Positions 41,779 to 50,965 of a stretch of 64,000 nucleotides of DNA are shown here, piece after piece. The DNA lies in the NCBI GenBank assembly GCA_033344735.1, contig JAWPMW010000001.1, positions 1,037,869-1,101,868 of the forward strand. The letters run 5' to 3'. Numbering within the stretch: position 1 is the stretch's first letter; each line of letters opens with the position of its first letter. The DNA comes from Gammaproteobacteria bacterium. GTDB taxonomy: Bacteria; Pseudomonadota; Gammaproteobacteria; UBA4575. The notes beneath the pieces were generated by a model that ran no database searches, was not told where the DNA came from, and worked only from the letters and a program-made list of their open reading frames with translations. Made by a program: the position numbers and the translations under genes.

Positions 41779-43452
41779 ATGCTGAAGTCACTTCATATTC
41801 AAAATTTTGCAATTATTGAAAAACTAGAGTTAGATTTTTTCTCTGGCATGAGCGCTCTCACAGGCGAAACCGGGGCGGGAAAATCCATCATTATTGATGC
41901 AATTGGTTTAGTACTTGGTGACCGAGCAGACAACAATCTAATTCGCGCTGGCAAAGAAGCCGCAGAAATTATTTTGGTAATAGAAATAGAAGCCAAATCT
42001 AACAGCGCACATTGGCTAAAAGAGAATGACTTCGAATTTGAATCAGAATGTATCCTGCGTCGAGTTGTACGCAAAGATGGCAAGTCTAAAGCCTACATTA
42101 ACGGTATACCTGTTCCACTAAAAACACTCAAGGAATTAGGCGAATGTGTTATCAATATTTATGGGCAGCACGCACACCAATCTCTAATGAATGTCACCAC
42201 TCAACGTGAATTAATTGACCAATTTGCCGGGCAAAAACAAAACTTAAGCAAGTTAGCACTATTATTTACAGACTGGCGTAAAAAAAATCAACGCTATGAA
42301 CAGATCAGCAAAAATTCTAGTGATATACAAGCCACTGTTGAGCTTTTGCGCTACCAGGTTGAAGAATTAGACCAATTAGGATTAGAAGTCAATGAAGTAA
42401 GCAGTCTAGAAACAAAACATAAACGCTTGGCCAATGCAGAAGAATTAAAAAAATCTACACTTCAAGCAAGCCATCAATTGAAAAATGATGAAAGCTCTGA
42501 CGTATACACAATGCTGAATCAAATATGCACACAAGTCAGCGCACTACTAGATAATGACAAAGATTTGCAAGCTACAAGCCAATCACTTGAAGAAGCATTT
42601 ACTATTATCAGCGAATGCGCAGACGACTTACGCAATTACGCAGATGGAATTGAAATTGACCCCGAAGACTTATTTCAGACTGAAGAACGTCTAGCCAACA
42701 TCGATCAGATATCACGCAAACATAAGGTATCTCCTGACGATTTAATCGCCTTACACGAAAAAATCAGCCAAGAACTAACATCACTAACACAACCAGAGTA
42801 TGACTTAGACACACTCCTAACTATGTTGGAGAAAACTGAAAGTGATTATAAAGCACTCGCTAAAATAATTAGTGGAAAGAGAAAGTCTGTGGCTAAAAAA
42901 CTTAGCACTGATATTACCAAAGCTTTAGCAAAACTCGGCATGGAAAAAGCACGTGTTGAAATTGCTGTTAGTCACGATGGCAATGCTAATCCAACCTCCT
43001 ATGGGCTGGACTCAATTGTGTTTAACGTACAAACCAATCCCGGACAGAAGATGTTACCACTTTCACAAGTTGCCTCAGGTGGGGAGTTATCTCGTATAAG
43101 TTTAGCTATTCAAATGATTGCTGTTGATAAACTAGATGTACCAGTATTAATTTTTGACGAAGTTGATTCTGGCGTCGGCGGCGCAGTGGCAGAAGTTGTT
43201 GGCAGGGAATTGCGAACAATTGGCGAAAAAAGACAAGTAATGTGTATTACACATCTTGCCCAAGTCGCAGCAAATGCACACCATCACTACCGTGTTAACA
43301 AGCAATCTGAACAATCAGATACAGCTTCTGCTATCGAATATTTAAGCCAAGCAGACAGAATTACTGAAATTGCACGCATGATTGGCGGAGTAACATTAAC
43401 TGAAAATACGTTCTTGCATGCTCAAGAAATGTTAGAAGCAGGCATTCAATAA
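41779..43452 (+). CDS. recN: DNA repair protein RecN
   Basis: SMC-like ATPase for double-strand break repair. The 557-residue chain (ATG at 41779, MLKSLHIQNFAIIEKLELDF) has Walker A GETGAGKS near residue 33, a long central coiled coil (~160-360) and the C-terminal signature ASGGELSRISLAIQ and Walker B VPVLIFDEVDSGVGG. It starts 5 bases after nadK, so expression is probably tied to it; no LexA box was seen directly upstream. Confidence 0.98.
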   Translation: MLKSLHIQNFAIIEKLELDFFSGMSALTGETGAGKSIIIDAIGLVLGDRADNNLIRAGKEAAEIILVIEIEAKSNSAHWLKENDFEFESECILRRVVRKDGKSKAYINGIPVPLKTLKELGECVINIYGQHAHQSLMNVTTQRELIDQFAGQKQNLSKLALLFTDWRKKNQRYEQISKNSSDIQATVELLRYQVEELDQLGLEVNEVSSLETKHKRLANAEELKKSTLQASHQLKNDESSDVYTMLNQICTQVSALLDNDKDLQATSQSLEEAFTIISECADDLRNYADGIEIDPEDLFQTEERLANIDQISRKHKVSPDDLIALHEKISQELTSLTQPEYDLDTLLTMLEKTESDYKALAKIISGKRKSVAKKLSTDITKALAKLGMEKARVEIAVSHDGNANPTSYGLDSIVFNVQTNPGQKMLPLSQVASGGELSRISLAIQMIAVDKLDVPVLIFDEVDSGVGGAVAEVVGRELRTIGEKRQVMCITHLAQVAANAHHHYRVNKQSEQSDTASAIEYLSQADRITEIARMIGGVTLTENTFLHAQEMLEAGIQ

Positions 43453-43481
43453 TATTAATTCAAAAAAAAGATGACCATTCC

Positions 43482-43877
43482 ATGATCAAATCACCACTAA
43501 AATTCATTTTAATTATACTGTTAATAACATTAACAGGATGCAGTGGACGACTTTTCACTGTTCATAAAATTGATGTTCAACAAGGCAATGCTGTTGATCC
43601 AGAAAAAGTAGAACAATTGCAAATTGGCATGAGTGAAGAGCAGGTTAAATTCTTAATGGGTACCGCATTAATCAATGATTCATTTCATCCCGATCGCTGG
43701 GACTACGTTTATTATTTAATCCCAGATTACGGTGATACCGAAAGACGTCATGTAGCGGTATATTTTGAAAATGGAAAGGTAATTAATATTGAGAAAAGCG
43801 ACATCCCATTGCCGCAACAAGAACAAGTTTCAGATGCAGACACTGAACAAGAAAACAGCAAAGTAGCACAAGAATAA
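43482..43877 (+). CDS. bamE: outer membrane assembly lipoprotein BamE
   Basis: Small lipoprotein of the BAM complex that inserts outer-membrane proteins. The 131-residue chain has a signal peptide ending in the lipobox LTGC (Cys20), then the SmpA/OmlA fold: VEQLQIGMSEEQVKFLMGTAL and WDYVYYL. The C-terminal ~25 residues are Glu/Gln-rich and probably flexible. It follows recN by 29 bases. Confidence 0.95.
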   Translation: MIKSPLKFILIILLITLTGCSGRLFTVHKIDVQQGNAVDPEKVEQLQIGMSEEQVKFLMGTALINDSFHPDRWDYVYYLIPDYGDTERRHVAVYFENGKVINIEKSDIPLPQQEQVSDADTEQENSKVAQE

Positions 43878-44186
43878 ACTCGTCAATCAATCACTCCAAC
43901 AAATACTTCCAGGCGCCACTAAAGATAAAGACTCGCGAAATCACATCGAAAGTATTACAAATTTCTTGTAATTTAAAAACCACAAAACAGTTTCCCAAAC
44001 TGTGACCTACTTAAAATTGTAATAACTCACATCGCCGTTAGGTCTGTTTTGATAACAGCTCATCATTAAAATTTACATTTTACGACAATTTTTTACTTTC
44101 GAATGAGAATTTCAACAAAGAAGTAAATTGAATTAGCACATAAAGTAACGGCAACAATAAAGCTTCAAAAGTTAAGGAAACTAGAG
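43878..44186. other. intergenic region with two hairpins between bamE and the L,D-transpeptidase
   Basis: 309 bases with no gene on either strand. Two perfect 7-bp stems lie at 43954-43972 (ATTACAA, ATTTC, TTGTAAT, then TTTAAAAA) and 43987-44003 (ACAGTTT, CCC, AAACTGT). The first may act as a weak terminator for nadK-recN-bamE. A promoter for the downstream gene must lie between 44003 and 44180 but was not resolved. Confidence 0.5.
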
Positions 44187-45854
44187 TTGAAACAACTAGC
44201 AGTCAAACAGTGTGCATGGTTAAAATTACTTTCGCCCGCTAGCGCCATCCTAGGCTTTGCAATTATCTGCTTATGGTTCAGTGCGCCTGTGCATGCAGGC
44301 CTTCATTTCACATTTATGGGTACAGGCTCTATTCCCCAGCCTGCAGAAATTAATATTATAAACGCCATAAAAACATCTTCATTGCCACTCAAGAATCAGC
44401 TAAGTAATTTATACCAATTAAGAGACTATGAACTAATCTGGAGCGATGGGAAACAATACAACGAAAATGCTAAACAGCTTTTTAGCGCTGTCAAGCAAGC
44501 ACATGAATATGGGCTCAGCGCCTTTGATTACGATGCAGAGTTGTTGCAATCTTTCCTAGAAGCAACTTCAGTAGACCCAACACTATTAAGCAAGTCTGAT
44601 ATCGTTTTTTCACATGCTTTCGTTAAACTTGCAAGCCATGTAAGCAAAGGGAAACTAATTGAATCAGAATTCACGCTTCATGAATACATCCCTTTACTTG
44701 AAACTCTAAATGAAGCCGCAAATAACAATGCTATTCAGTTAACGCTAGAAAATTTACAACCCAAACATAGTCCTTATAGAAATCTAAGACATGCATTAGC
44801 CAAGTACAGACAAGTTGAACAGAAAATTGATCATCATCATGAGCCATTAAAGCTTTCTAAACGTTCGTACCAAATTGGTGATCGATCTTCAGAAATACCC
44901 AAACTAAGAAAGTTGCTGAATAACTATGGCGACTATCGAAATGATGATTTATCTAGTGAGTTATATGATGAATCCTTGATGCTTGCGATTAGCGAGTTTC
45001 AAACTCGCCACGGCCTAGATGCTGACGGCGTACTCGGAAAACAAACTGTAAGCGCATTAAACATTCCAATTTGGGAACGAATACAACAACTAGAACTTAA
45101 TTTAGCAAGAGCGCAATCTTTGCCTGACATATCATCGGGACGTCACCTACTCGTTAACATACCTGCATACAAATTGTATTTATACGATAATCAACATCTT
45201 ACATACCAATCCAATGTCGTTGTAGGCAAGAAAAAACACAAGACGCCTATAATTTCTTCACAGTTGACCAAAATTATTCTTAGCCCTTACTGGAATGTAC
45301 CCAAATCAATCACCAATAATGAAATCATTCCTGCTATTCAACGAGATCCAAATTATCTCGCGAAAAACAACATGAAATTACTAAGCACTGATGGAAAATA
45401 TGCTCAAGTGATTAACCCAAATACGATAGACTGGTTTAATATTGATCAATCAAATATTAACTTTAGAGTTCGCCAAGAGCCAGGAGTAGGAAACTCTCTA
45501 GGAAATATAAAATTTATATTCCCAAACCCTCATAGTGTTTATTTACATGATACACCTTCAAGACGCTTATTTGCTTTACCGCGACGCGCTTTCAGTCATG
45601 GATGTATACGTGTTGAAGACCCTTTCGGGCTAGCGGAATCATTGGTATCAAATGATCTTGGCTGGTCAAAATATGACTTACTCAATCTATCAAAACAGAG
45701 CAAATCTAAATCAGTTCCGCTGGATGAAGCAGTACCTATCCATATTACCTACATGACTGCATGGGCGGATGAGCAAGGAATCGTTAATTTTAGACCAGAT
45801 ATCTACAATCGGGATTCCCAATTGCTGGCGAGCTTGTATAATGCTAAAAATTAA
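44187..45854 (+). CDS. L,D-transpeptidase, YcbB/LdtD type
   Basis: Predicted periplasmic enzyme that makes 3-3 (mDAP-mDAP) peptidoglycan cross-links. The 555-residue chain has an N-terminal signal peptide ending near APVHA, a scaffold domain (~50-225), a PG_binding_1 domain (~235-295, with DADGVLGKQTVSALN) and a YkuD catalytic domain ending in SHGCIRVEDP with nucleophile Cys473. The start is TTG at 44187, with AAGGA 8 bases upstream. The next gene is a MepK-like hydrolase, as ycbB-ycbK in E. coli. Confidence 0.92.
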   Translation: MKQLAVKQCAWLKLLSPASAILGFAIICLWFSAPVHAGLHFTFMGTGSIPQPAEINIINAIKTSSLPLKNQLSNLYQLRDYELIWSDGKQYNENAKQLFSAVKQAHEYGLSAFDYDAELLQSFLEATSVDPTLLSKSDIVFSHAFVKLASHVSKGKLIESEFTLHEYIPLLETLNEAANNNAIQLTLENLQPKHSPYRNLRHALAKYRQVEQKIDHHHEPLKLSKRSYQIGDRSSEIPKLRKLLNNYGDYRNDDLSSELYDESLMLAISEFQTRHGLDADGVLGKQTVSALNIPIWERIQQLELNLARAQSLPDISSGRHLLVNIPAYKLYLYDNQHLTYQSNVVVGKKKHKTPIISSQLTKIILSPYWNVPKSITNNEIIPAIQRDPNYLAKNNMKLLSTDGKYAQVINPNTIDWFNIDQSNINFRVRQEPGVGNSLGNIKFIFPNPHSVYLHDTPSRRLFALPRRAFSHGCIRVEDPFGLAESLVSNDLGWSKYDLLNLSKQSKSKSVPLDEAVPIHITYMTAWADEQGIVNFRPDIYNRDSQLLASLYNAKN

Positions 45855-45883
45855 AATAATAAGCATGTATACAGGGGTAAATT

Positions 45884-46453
45884 TTGGCTCAGCATTCCAA
45901 TGCGAAGACTCTAGCTCATCTCAATAGACGCAAATTTCTAATTAACGCTTCTGCCGCCGCGTTAGCAGCTTCTTGTCCGCAAATAATTCTAGCAAATACA
46001 AATATTGCAGATGACAAGATTCTGTCTTTTGTAAACCTGCATACAAATGAAACATTACAATGTTGCTACTGGAAAAATAACCAGCTAAATCAAGACGCGC
46101 TTACAAAAATCAATTACATCTTGCGCGACCACCGCACACAAGAAGTTGCACAGATAGATCAGCAACTTATCGACATGCTTTATAACTTGCATTCATTAAC
46201 TAAATCAAATTCACCATTCGAAATTATTTCAGGTTATCGTTCCCCCAAAACTAACGCATCACTACACAAAAGCACATCAGGTGTTGCAAAACGCAGTTTA
46301 CATATGCAAGGCAAGGCTATCGACGTACGCCTTCCCGATATTGGACTGAAAAAATTCCGCGATACTGCCATTTCGCTACAAGCCGGCGGTGTTGGTTACT
46401 ACTCAACAAGTGGTTTTTTACATTTAGATACAGGCCGTCCTCGCAACTGGTAA
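45884..46453 (+). CDS. MepK-like murein endopeptidase (DUF882, peptidase M15 family)
   Basis: Predicted zinc hydrolase of peptidoglycan cross-links; E. coli MepK (YcbK) prefers 3-3 links. The 189-residue chain starts at TTG 45884 and has a twin-arginine-type signal (NRRKFLINASAAALAAS). Catalytic motifs are SGYRSPKTNASLH, SLHMQGKAIDVRLP (His and Asp) and FLHLDTG (His). It follows the L,D-transpeptidase by 29 bases, which suggests co-expression of the enzymes that make and cut the same bond. Confidence 0.9.
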   Translation: MAQHSNAKTLAHLNRRKFLINASAAALAASCPQIILANTNIADDKILSFVNLHTNETLQCCYWKNNQLNQDALTKINYILRDHRTQEVAQIDQQLIDMLYNLHSLTKSNSPFEIISGYRSPKTNASLHKSTSGVAKRSLHMQGKAIDVRLPDIGLKKFRDTAISLQAGGVGYYSTSGFLHLDTGRPRNW

Positions 46454-46598
46454 TAAGCTCCAATTCAAGCATCAACTTAACGATAATTTTCGAATATGTG
46501 AGCTACCCCTCAATTCAATATTAACCTTTCCCTCTGCAGTGCCAATAATAGATTGTATATAAGCATACGATCTTAATGGTCTAACGTGAGGTAAAGTA

Positions 46599-46775
46599 AT
46601 GATTACAAACAGCCTATTGCACTCAATCGGCATAATGTCCGCATTAGCCACTGTGTACTTTATAAACGGTGAATTCTATTTTTATTCATGTTTATGCACT
46701 GTTAGCTTTAGTTACTGGATTGTCTATAATTTAAAAACATTAATGAGCGTACACAAAATAAAATCAAATAAATAA
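46599..46775 (+). CDS. 58-residue membrane protein, unknown function
   Basis: A short gene starting ATG at 46599 with GAGG 7 bases upstream, an excellent ribosome site. It encodes 58 residues: two hydrophobic segments (~6-22, LLHSIGIMSALATVYFI, and ~26-44, rich in Tyr, Phe and Cys), then a basic tail (VHKIKSNK). This suggests a helical hairpin with the tail in the cytoplasm. No family was recognised. It stands alone between the MepK-like gene and the DUF3179 gene, with 145 bases upstream for a promoter. Confidence 0.55.
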   Translation: MITNSLLHSIGIMSALATVYFINGEFYFYSCLCTVSFSYWIVYNLKTLMSVHKIKSNK

Positions 46776-46845
46776 CTATCTTTAATGTAAGCTCAATTAC
46801 TAAACACCGGTCTAGTTAAGACACTATCGTGGAAGTTTTAACTAT

Positions 46846-48189
46846 ATGGCCAGACAATATCTTTTATTGATAGCTTTAATCTCTGCAGTTACCGTTTGCT
46901 TAGCAAATAATACTGACAAACATAAAGCTACCTATCAATACGCCATTGATCTATACGGCACCTTTGAAGAACGCACCATCGCTCGAGAATGGATAAAAAA
47001 AAGAAATAAACCAGATATAGTACCAGCGTTAATACGAACACTACGCTATTTCCCAGAAGACTCTGCCTATACATTACCATTATTAAAGCAACTAACAGGA
47101 CAAGAACTAGGTAAACGTTGGTTCAACTGGGTAGTCTGGCTAGAAGCAAACCCAGTAGATAGCTATGAGAATAATGAATTATTTTTAAGTCATATTTTTA
47201 GCCGAATAGATCCACAATTCGAAGTATTCTTTTATAGCGACATAGAACGAAAAATTCGTTTAAATGAAATTATTTGGGGCGGTGTGCGCAAAGATGGTAT
47301 CCCCGCACTCACTAAACCCACTTTAGTTTGGCCGCAAGAAGCAAGCTATCTTAAAGAAAAAGATCTAGTGTTCGGCATTTCAATTAATGGCGACACCCGC
47401 GCTTATCCTTACCGCATTATGGACTGGCATGAAATGTTTAATGATGTGATTGGCGGAATACCTGTTTCACTAGCGTATTGCACATTATGTGGCTCTGGCA
47501 TTTTATATAAAACACAACTTGAGACAGACAAACCAGCAATAATATTTGGCTCTTCTGGTTTTTTATATCGCTCCAACAAATTAATGTATGACCAGAAAAC
47601 ACATACATTATGGAATCAATTTAGTGGCAAACCGGTGGTTGGCCCATTAACAAATAACGATATCGAACTAGAAGTACTACCCGTTGTCACCACGACCTGG
47701 GGAAAGTGGTTGGCAAAGCATCCAAATACAAAAGTACTAAGCAGTAATACAGGCTTTAAACGTGATTATTCGCCAGGCGTAGCTTATGGCGCCTATTTTG
47801 GCAGCGATGATTTAATGTTTCCGGCACACCTAAGAAACGATTCATTACAAAAAAAAGAACAGGTGTTTGGCCTACGCATCAGCGGCGCAAAAAAAGCCTG
47901 GCCATTAAAATTATTTGCAACGCCCAAAGCAATTAATGACAAAATTGGCATTATCCCCATTGTAATAATTGGTGATGCTTCGACGCAGACCGTCAGAGCT
48001 TATCGCTCCAAAGGGAAAAAATTCATATTGAGCAACGACGGGAAATTACTCGAAGATGATATACAATGGCATCTTAGTGAAACAGAATTAATCGGGCCGA
48101 ATAATGAAAGTCTAGCTCGATTGCCTGGACATATCGCTTATTGGTTTGCATGGAGCGGGTACTTCCCTGATACGCTTTCAAAAAATTAG
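46846..48189 (+). CDS. DUF3179-domain protein, secreted, unknown function
   Basis: 447 residues with an N-terminal signal peptide (about 1-20, ending near CLA). The first ~110 mature residues are helical and may be repeat-like; the rest is the DUF3179 domain with its hallmark MDWHEMFNDVIGGIPVSLAYCTLCGSG, including a CxxC pair, and VVTTTWGKWLAKHPNTKVL. The domain's function is not established. A ribosome site GGAAG lies 10 bases before the ATG. It converges on rnfH. Confidence 0.85.
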   Translation: MARQYLLLIALISAVTVCLANNTDKHKATYQYAIDLYGTFEERTIAREWIKKRNKPDIVPALIRTLRYFPEDSAYTLPLLKQLTGQELGKRWFNWVVWLEANPVDSYENNELFLSHIFSRIDPQFEVFFYSDIERKIRLNEIIWGGVRKDGIPALTKPTLVWPQEASYLKEKDLVFGISINGDTRAYPYRIMDWHEMFNDVIGGIPVSLAYCTLCGSGILYKTQLETDKPAIIFGSSGFLYRSNKLMYDQKTHTLWNQFSGKPVVGPLTNNDIELEVLPVVTTTWGKWLAKHPNTKVLSSNTGFKRDYSPGVAYGAYFGSDDLMFPAHLRNDSLQKKEQVFGLRISGAKKAWPLKLFATPKAINDKIGIIPIVIIGDASTQTVRAYRSKGKKFILSNDGKLLEDDIQWHLSETELIGPNNESLARLPGHIAYWFAWSGYFPDTLSKN

Positions 48190-48230
48190 CATCCAAATAA
48201 TTACTTAGAAACAAAAAATTTAGACTCAAA

Positions 48231-48500
48231 TTAATCATGCTGCGCACGTAATCTGCGCGCTTCCATTGGATCTATTGCTAACGGGCGATATACTTCAACT
48301 CTATCGCCCTCTTGCAATACTGTTTCTAGCGACACTAGCTCACCAAAGATACCAACCTCATGCTTATCCAGAGAAATGTTTGGATATTCTTCTAATAGGC
48401 CTGATTGTATTATCGCATGTTGCACTGATGCACCTTTGGATAACTCCATATCAGACAAAAACTGAGAATTTTGATTTATATATATGACTTGAATTTTCAC
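48231..48500 (-). CDS. rnfH: RnfH family ubiquitin-fold protein
   Basis: Small beta-grasp protein of unclear role, usually encoded with ratA. The GTG at 48500 gives 89 residues with the family features VQHAIIQSGLLEEYP, HEVGIFGELV and GDRVEVYRPLAIDPMEARRLRA. A reading extended upstream to TTG 48545 adds hydrophobic, non-conserved residues and is not preferred. It follows ratA by 67 bases. Confidence 0.92.
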   Translation of the reverse strand: MKIQVIYINQNSQFLSDMELSKGASVQHAIIQSGLLEEYPNISLDKHEVGIFGELVSLETVLQEGDRVEVYRPLAIDPMEARRLRAQHD

Positions 48501-48567
48501 TAGCAAATAATTTATGTATAAATTTAGTTCGCACTGTAAATACAATAGGCAACGTATTTAGCATTAC

Positions 48568-48999
48568 TCATCTGTAAACATCATTGGCACGCTGCACAAA
48601 TGATGTCACCAAACGGTCACAAATTTGACTGAAAAAAGTTTCCAATGCAATTTTAAGCATGCGATTAGATATCTCAAATTCTAAATCTAGCTTTACATGC
48701 GAGCCATCTCCATCTATATCAACAAACTTCCAGCTACCATGCAACTGACTAAATGGACCGTCCACTAAATGTAACTCAATACTCTCATCAGGCGATAATG
48801 TATTCCTAGTTGTAAATGAAGTTTTAATAGCTCCTCTCGAGAAATATAATGCTGCTTGCTTTTCATTTTCCGAAATTTTTTTTGAGCTGCTTTTTGAGCA
48901 CCATGGGACAAAGTTTGGATAACTTTCAATATCATTCACCAACGCATACATTTGCGTTGCTGAAAATGGCACTATGGCACTTCGACTAACACTAGACAC
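48568..48999 (-). CDS. ratA: RatA-family START-fold protein
   Basis: Coenzyme Q-binding/START-like protein, 143 residues. In E. coli RatA was described as a toxin blocking 70S association; relatives of Coq10 bind ubiquinone, so the cellular role is open. Segments SATQMYALVNDIESYPNFVPWC and GPFSQLHGSWKF are typical. The start codon is GTG. It forms a pair with rnfH, as in E. coli next to smpB. Confidence 0.92.
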   Translation of the reverse strand: MSSVSRSAIVPFSATQMYALVNDIESYPNFVPWCSKSSSKKISENEKQAALYFSRGAIKTSFTTRNTLSPDESIELHLVDGPFSQLHGSWKFVDIDGDGSHVKLDLEFEISNRMLKIALETFFSQICDRLVTSFVQRANDVYR

Positions 49000-49017
49000 A
49001 GTTTCAAAAAATCCCGT

Positions 49018-50379
49018 TTAGATAATTCCTATTACTCGAAGGAATATAAGCAACACACCTAGTGGCGTAACGAAACGAATTAAGAATCTCCATAGCTGAT
49101 ACAAAATAGGATTTACGATAGCTATCTCATCTTTCACCGAGCTCTCTCTCATACTCCAGCCAACAAATACCGCGATTAACAAACCACCAAGGGGCAACAT
49201 TATATTTGAGGTTAAAAAGTCCAATAAGTCGAATACAGTCTTATCAAATACGGTATAAGTCTTCCATATGTTAAATGAAAATACTGTTCCCAGACCGGCC
49301 GACCAAGTAACAAAGCCACAAATTATACTTGCTCTAATTCGAGTGAAACCACGTCTTTCAACTAACCAAGCTACTGCAGGCTCAATCAAAGAAATCGATG
49401 ATGTCCATGCAGCAAATACTAACAATACAAAAAACAAACTGCCAAAGAAAATGCCGCCAGGCATTTGTCCAAATGCTAGCGGTAAAGTATTAAAAATCAG
49501 CCCCGGCCCCTGTGCCGCTTCTAGCTGGTATGCAAATACAATTGGGAAAATTGCTAAGCCCGCCAGTATTGCTATTGATGTATCCGCAAACGCAACTGCA
49601 AAACTTGTTCTTGCTATAGAGGCCTTATGTGAGAGATAAGAGCCATATATCATAATTGCACCCATCCCTAAACTTAATGAGAAAAATGCTTGACCCATTG
49701 CATCTAATAATACTTCTTGATCAATTTTTGAAAAGTCTGGTGTAAACATAAATTCCACACCTAACATAAAATTGCCTTGAGAAATTGAGTAGCCTATTAG
49801 CACAAATATTAATACTGCTAGTGCCGGCATCAAATACTTAACTGCAGCCTCTAATCCATTACTAACACCTCTTGAAACGACAAACATGGTCATCACCATA
49901 AACAATGTATGCCAAAAAATTAAAGTTAATGGACTAGCAACGAGATTTGAAAATAATTCGCCTGCTTGTGTTTCATTAATTCCCTGAAGAGAACCAGAGA
50001 TACTTTCAAGCACATAAGAAAGTGACCAACCAGCAATGACACTATAGTAAGAAAGTATTAACACACCTGCCAGTACGCCACTCCAACCTAATAAACCCCA
50101 AGCTTTATTTGTATTTTCCTGCTGGCTAAGTGATTTCATTGTATTGATCGGACTTTGTCTACCGCGACGTCCCAGCATGACTTCAGCCATCATTATGGGC
50201 AATCCAAATAATGCAATACACGCTAAATAGATTAAAACAAATGCACCCCCTCCATTTTCACCAGCCATATAGGGGAACTTCCAAATATTTCCGAGTCCAA
50301 CTGCCGAACCTGCTGCAGCCAAGATAAACGCTAGCCGCGAGGACCATTCGCCATGTATGGAGGTATTTTTAGTAGGCAT
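49018..50379 (-). CDS. sodium-dependent transporter (NSS/SNF family)
   Basis: Probable Na+-coupled amino-acid or amine symporter with a LeuT fold. The 453-residue chain has 11-12 predicted helices and the family signature WSSRLAFILAAAGSAVGLGNIWKFPY, followed by GGGAFVLIYL, which line the Na+ and substrate sites. The substrate cannot be assigned. It lies between ratA and smpB, two genes that are usually neighbours, and ends 18 bases before ratA. Confidence 0.93.
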   Translation of the reverse strand: MPTKNTSIHGEWSSRLAFILAAAGSAVGLGNIWKFPYMAGENGGGAFVLIYLACIALFGLPIMMAEVMLGRRGRQSPINTMKSLSQQENTNKAWGLLGWSGVLAGVLILSYYSVIAGWSLSYVLESISGSLQGINETQAGELFSNLVASPLTLIFWHTLFMVMTMFVVSRGVSNGLEAAVKYLMPALAVLIFVLIGYSISQGNFMLGVEFMFTPDFSKIDQEVLLDAMGQAFFSLSLGMGAIMIYGSYLSHKASIARTSFAVAFADTSIAILAGLAIFPIVFAYQLEAAQGPGLIFNTLPLAFGQMPGGIFFGSLFFVLLVFAAWTSSISLIEPAVAWLVERRGFTRIRASIICGFVTWSAGLGTVFSFNIWKTYTVFDKTVFDLLDFLTSNIMLPLGGLLIAVFVGWSMRESSVKDEIAIVNPILYQLWRFLIRFVTPLGVLLIFLRVIGII

Positions 50380-50488
50380 ACTTACGATGTTTTATTGTTA
50401 GACTCCGCATTCTGATCAATTTTGCAGTTAGTCTCAAGTAAACTGACAAAAATAAGCGTACGTGCCAACAGCTGTTTATAATGACCTT

Positions 50489-50965
50489 ATGAGTAAGAAA
50501 AATAAATCATCATCCGACAATACTATTGTTTTAAACAAGAAGGCTCGCCATGACTATTTCATTGAGGACACATATGAGGCTGGCATTGCACTAGAAGGAT
50601 GGGAAGTAAAAAGCTTGCGTGCAAAAAGTATCCAGATCAAAGAAAGCTACATTTTATTGAAATCAGGAGAAGCTTGGTTACATGGCGCCCACATCTCTCC
50701 ATTAGCCACCGCATCAACCCACATTAAACCAGACCCAGTGCGCTCACGAAAATTATTAATGCATAGAAATGAAATAGACAGACTGATTGGTGCGGTAGAA
50801 CGCAAAGGATACACTATCGTTCCCGTTAAACTTTATTGGAAAAGAGGACGGGCTAAAGTAGAAGTCGGATTAGCTAAGGGTAAACAGCAACACGATAAGC
50901 GTAACACAGAAAAAGACCGCGACTGGGATAGGCAAAAGTCACGCATTTTAAAACATTCAGACTAA
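50489..50965 (+). CDS. smpB: SsrA-binding protein
   Basis: Partner of tmRNA in trans-translation. The ATG at 50489 gives 158 residues: [30 protein letters not shown] at the N-terminus and a basic C-terminal tail ([15 protein letters not shown]). No Shine-Dalgarno sequence precedes the ATG; TATAAT at 50477-50482 ends 6 bases upstream, so the mRNA may be leaderless. No tmRNA gene is visible nearby. The last 4 bases overlap dnaQ, which runs the other way. Confidence 0.97.
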   Translation: MSKKNKSSSDNTIVLNKKARHDYFIEDTYEAGIALEGWEVKSLRAKSIQIKESYILLKSGEAWLHGAHISPLATASTHIKPDPVRSRKLLMHRNEIDRLIGAVERKGYTIVPVKLYWKRGRAKVEVGLAKGKQQHDKRNTEKDRDWDRQKSRILKHSD

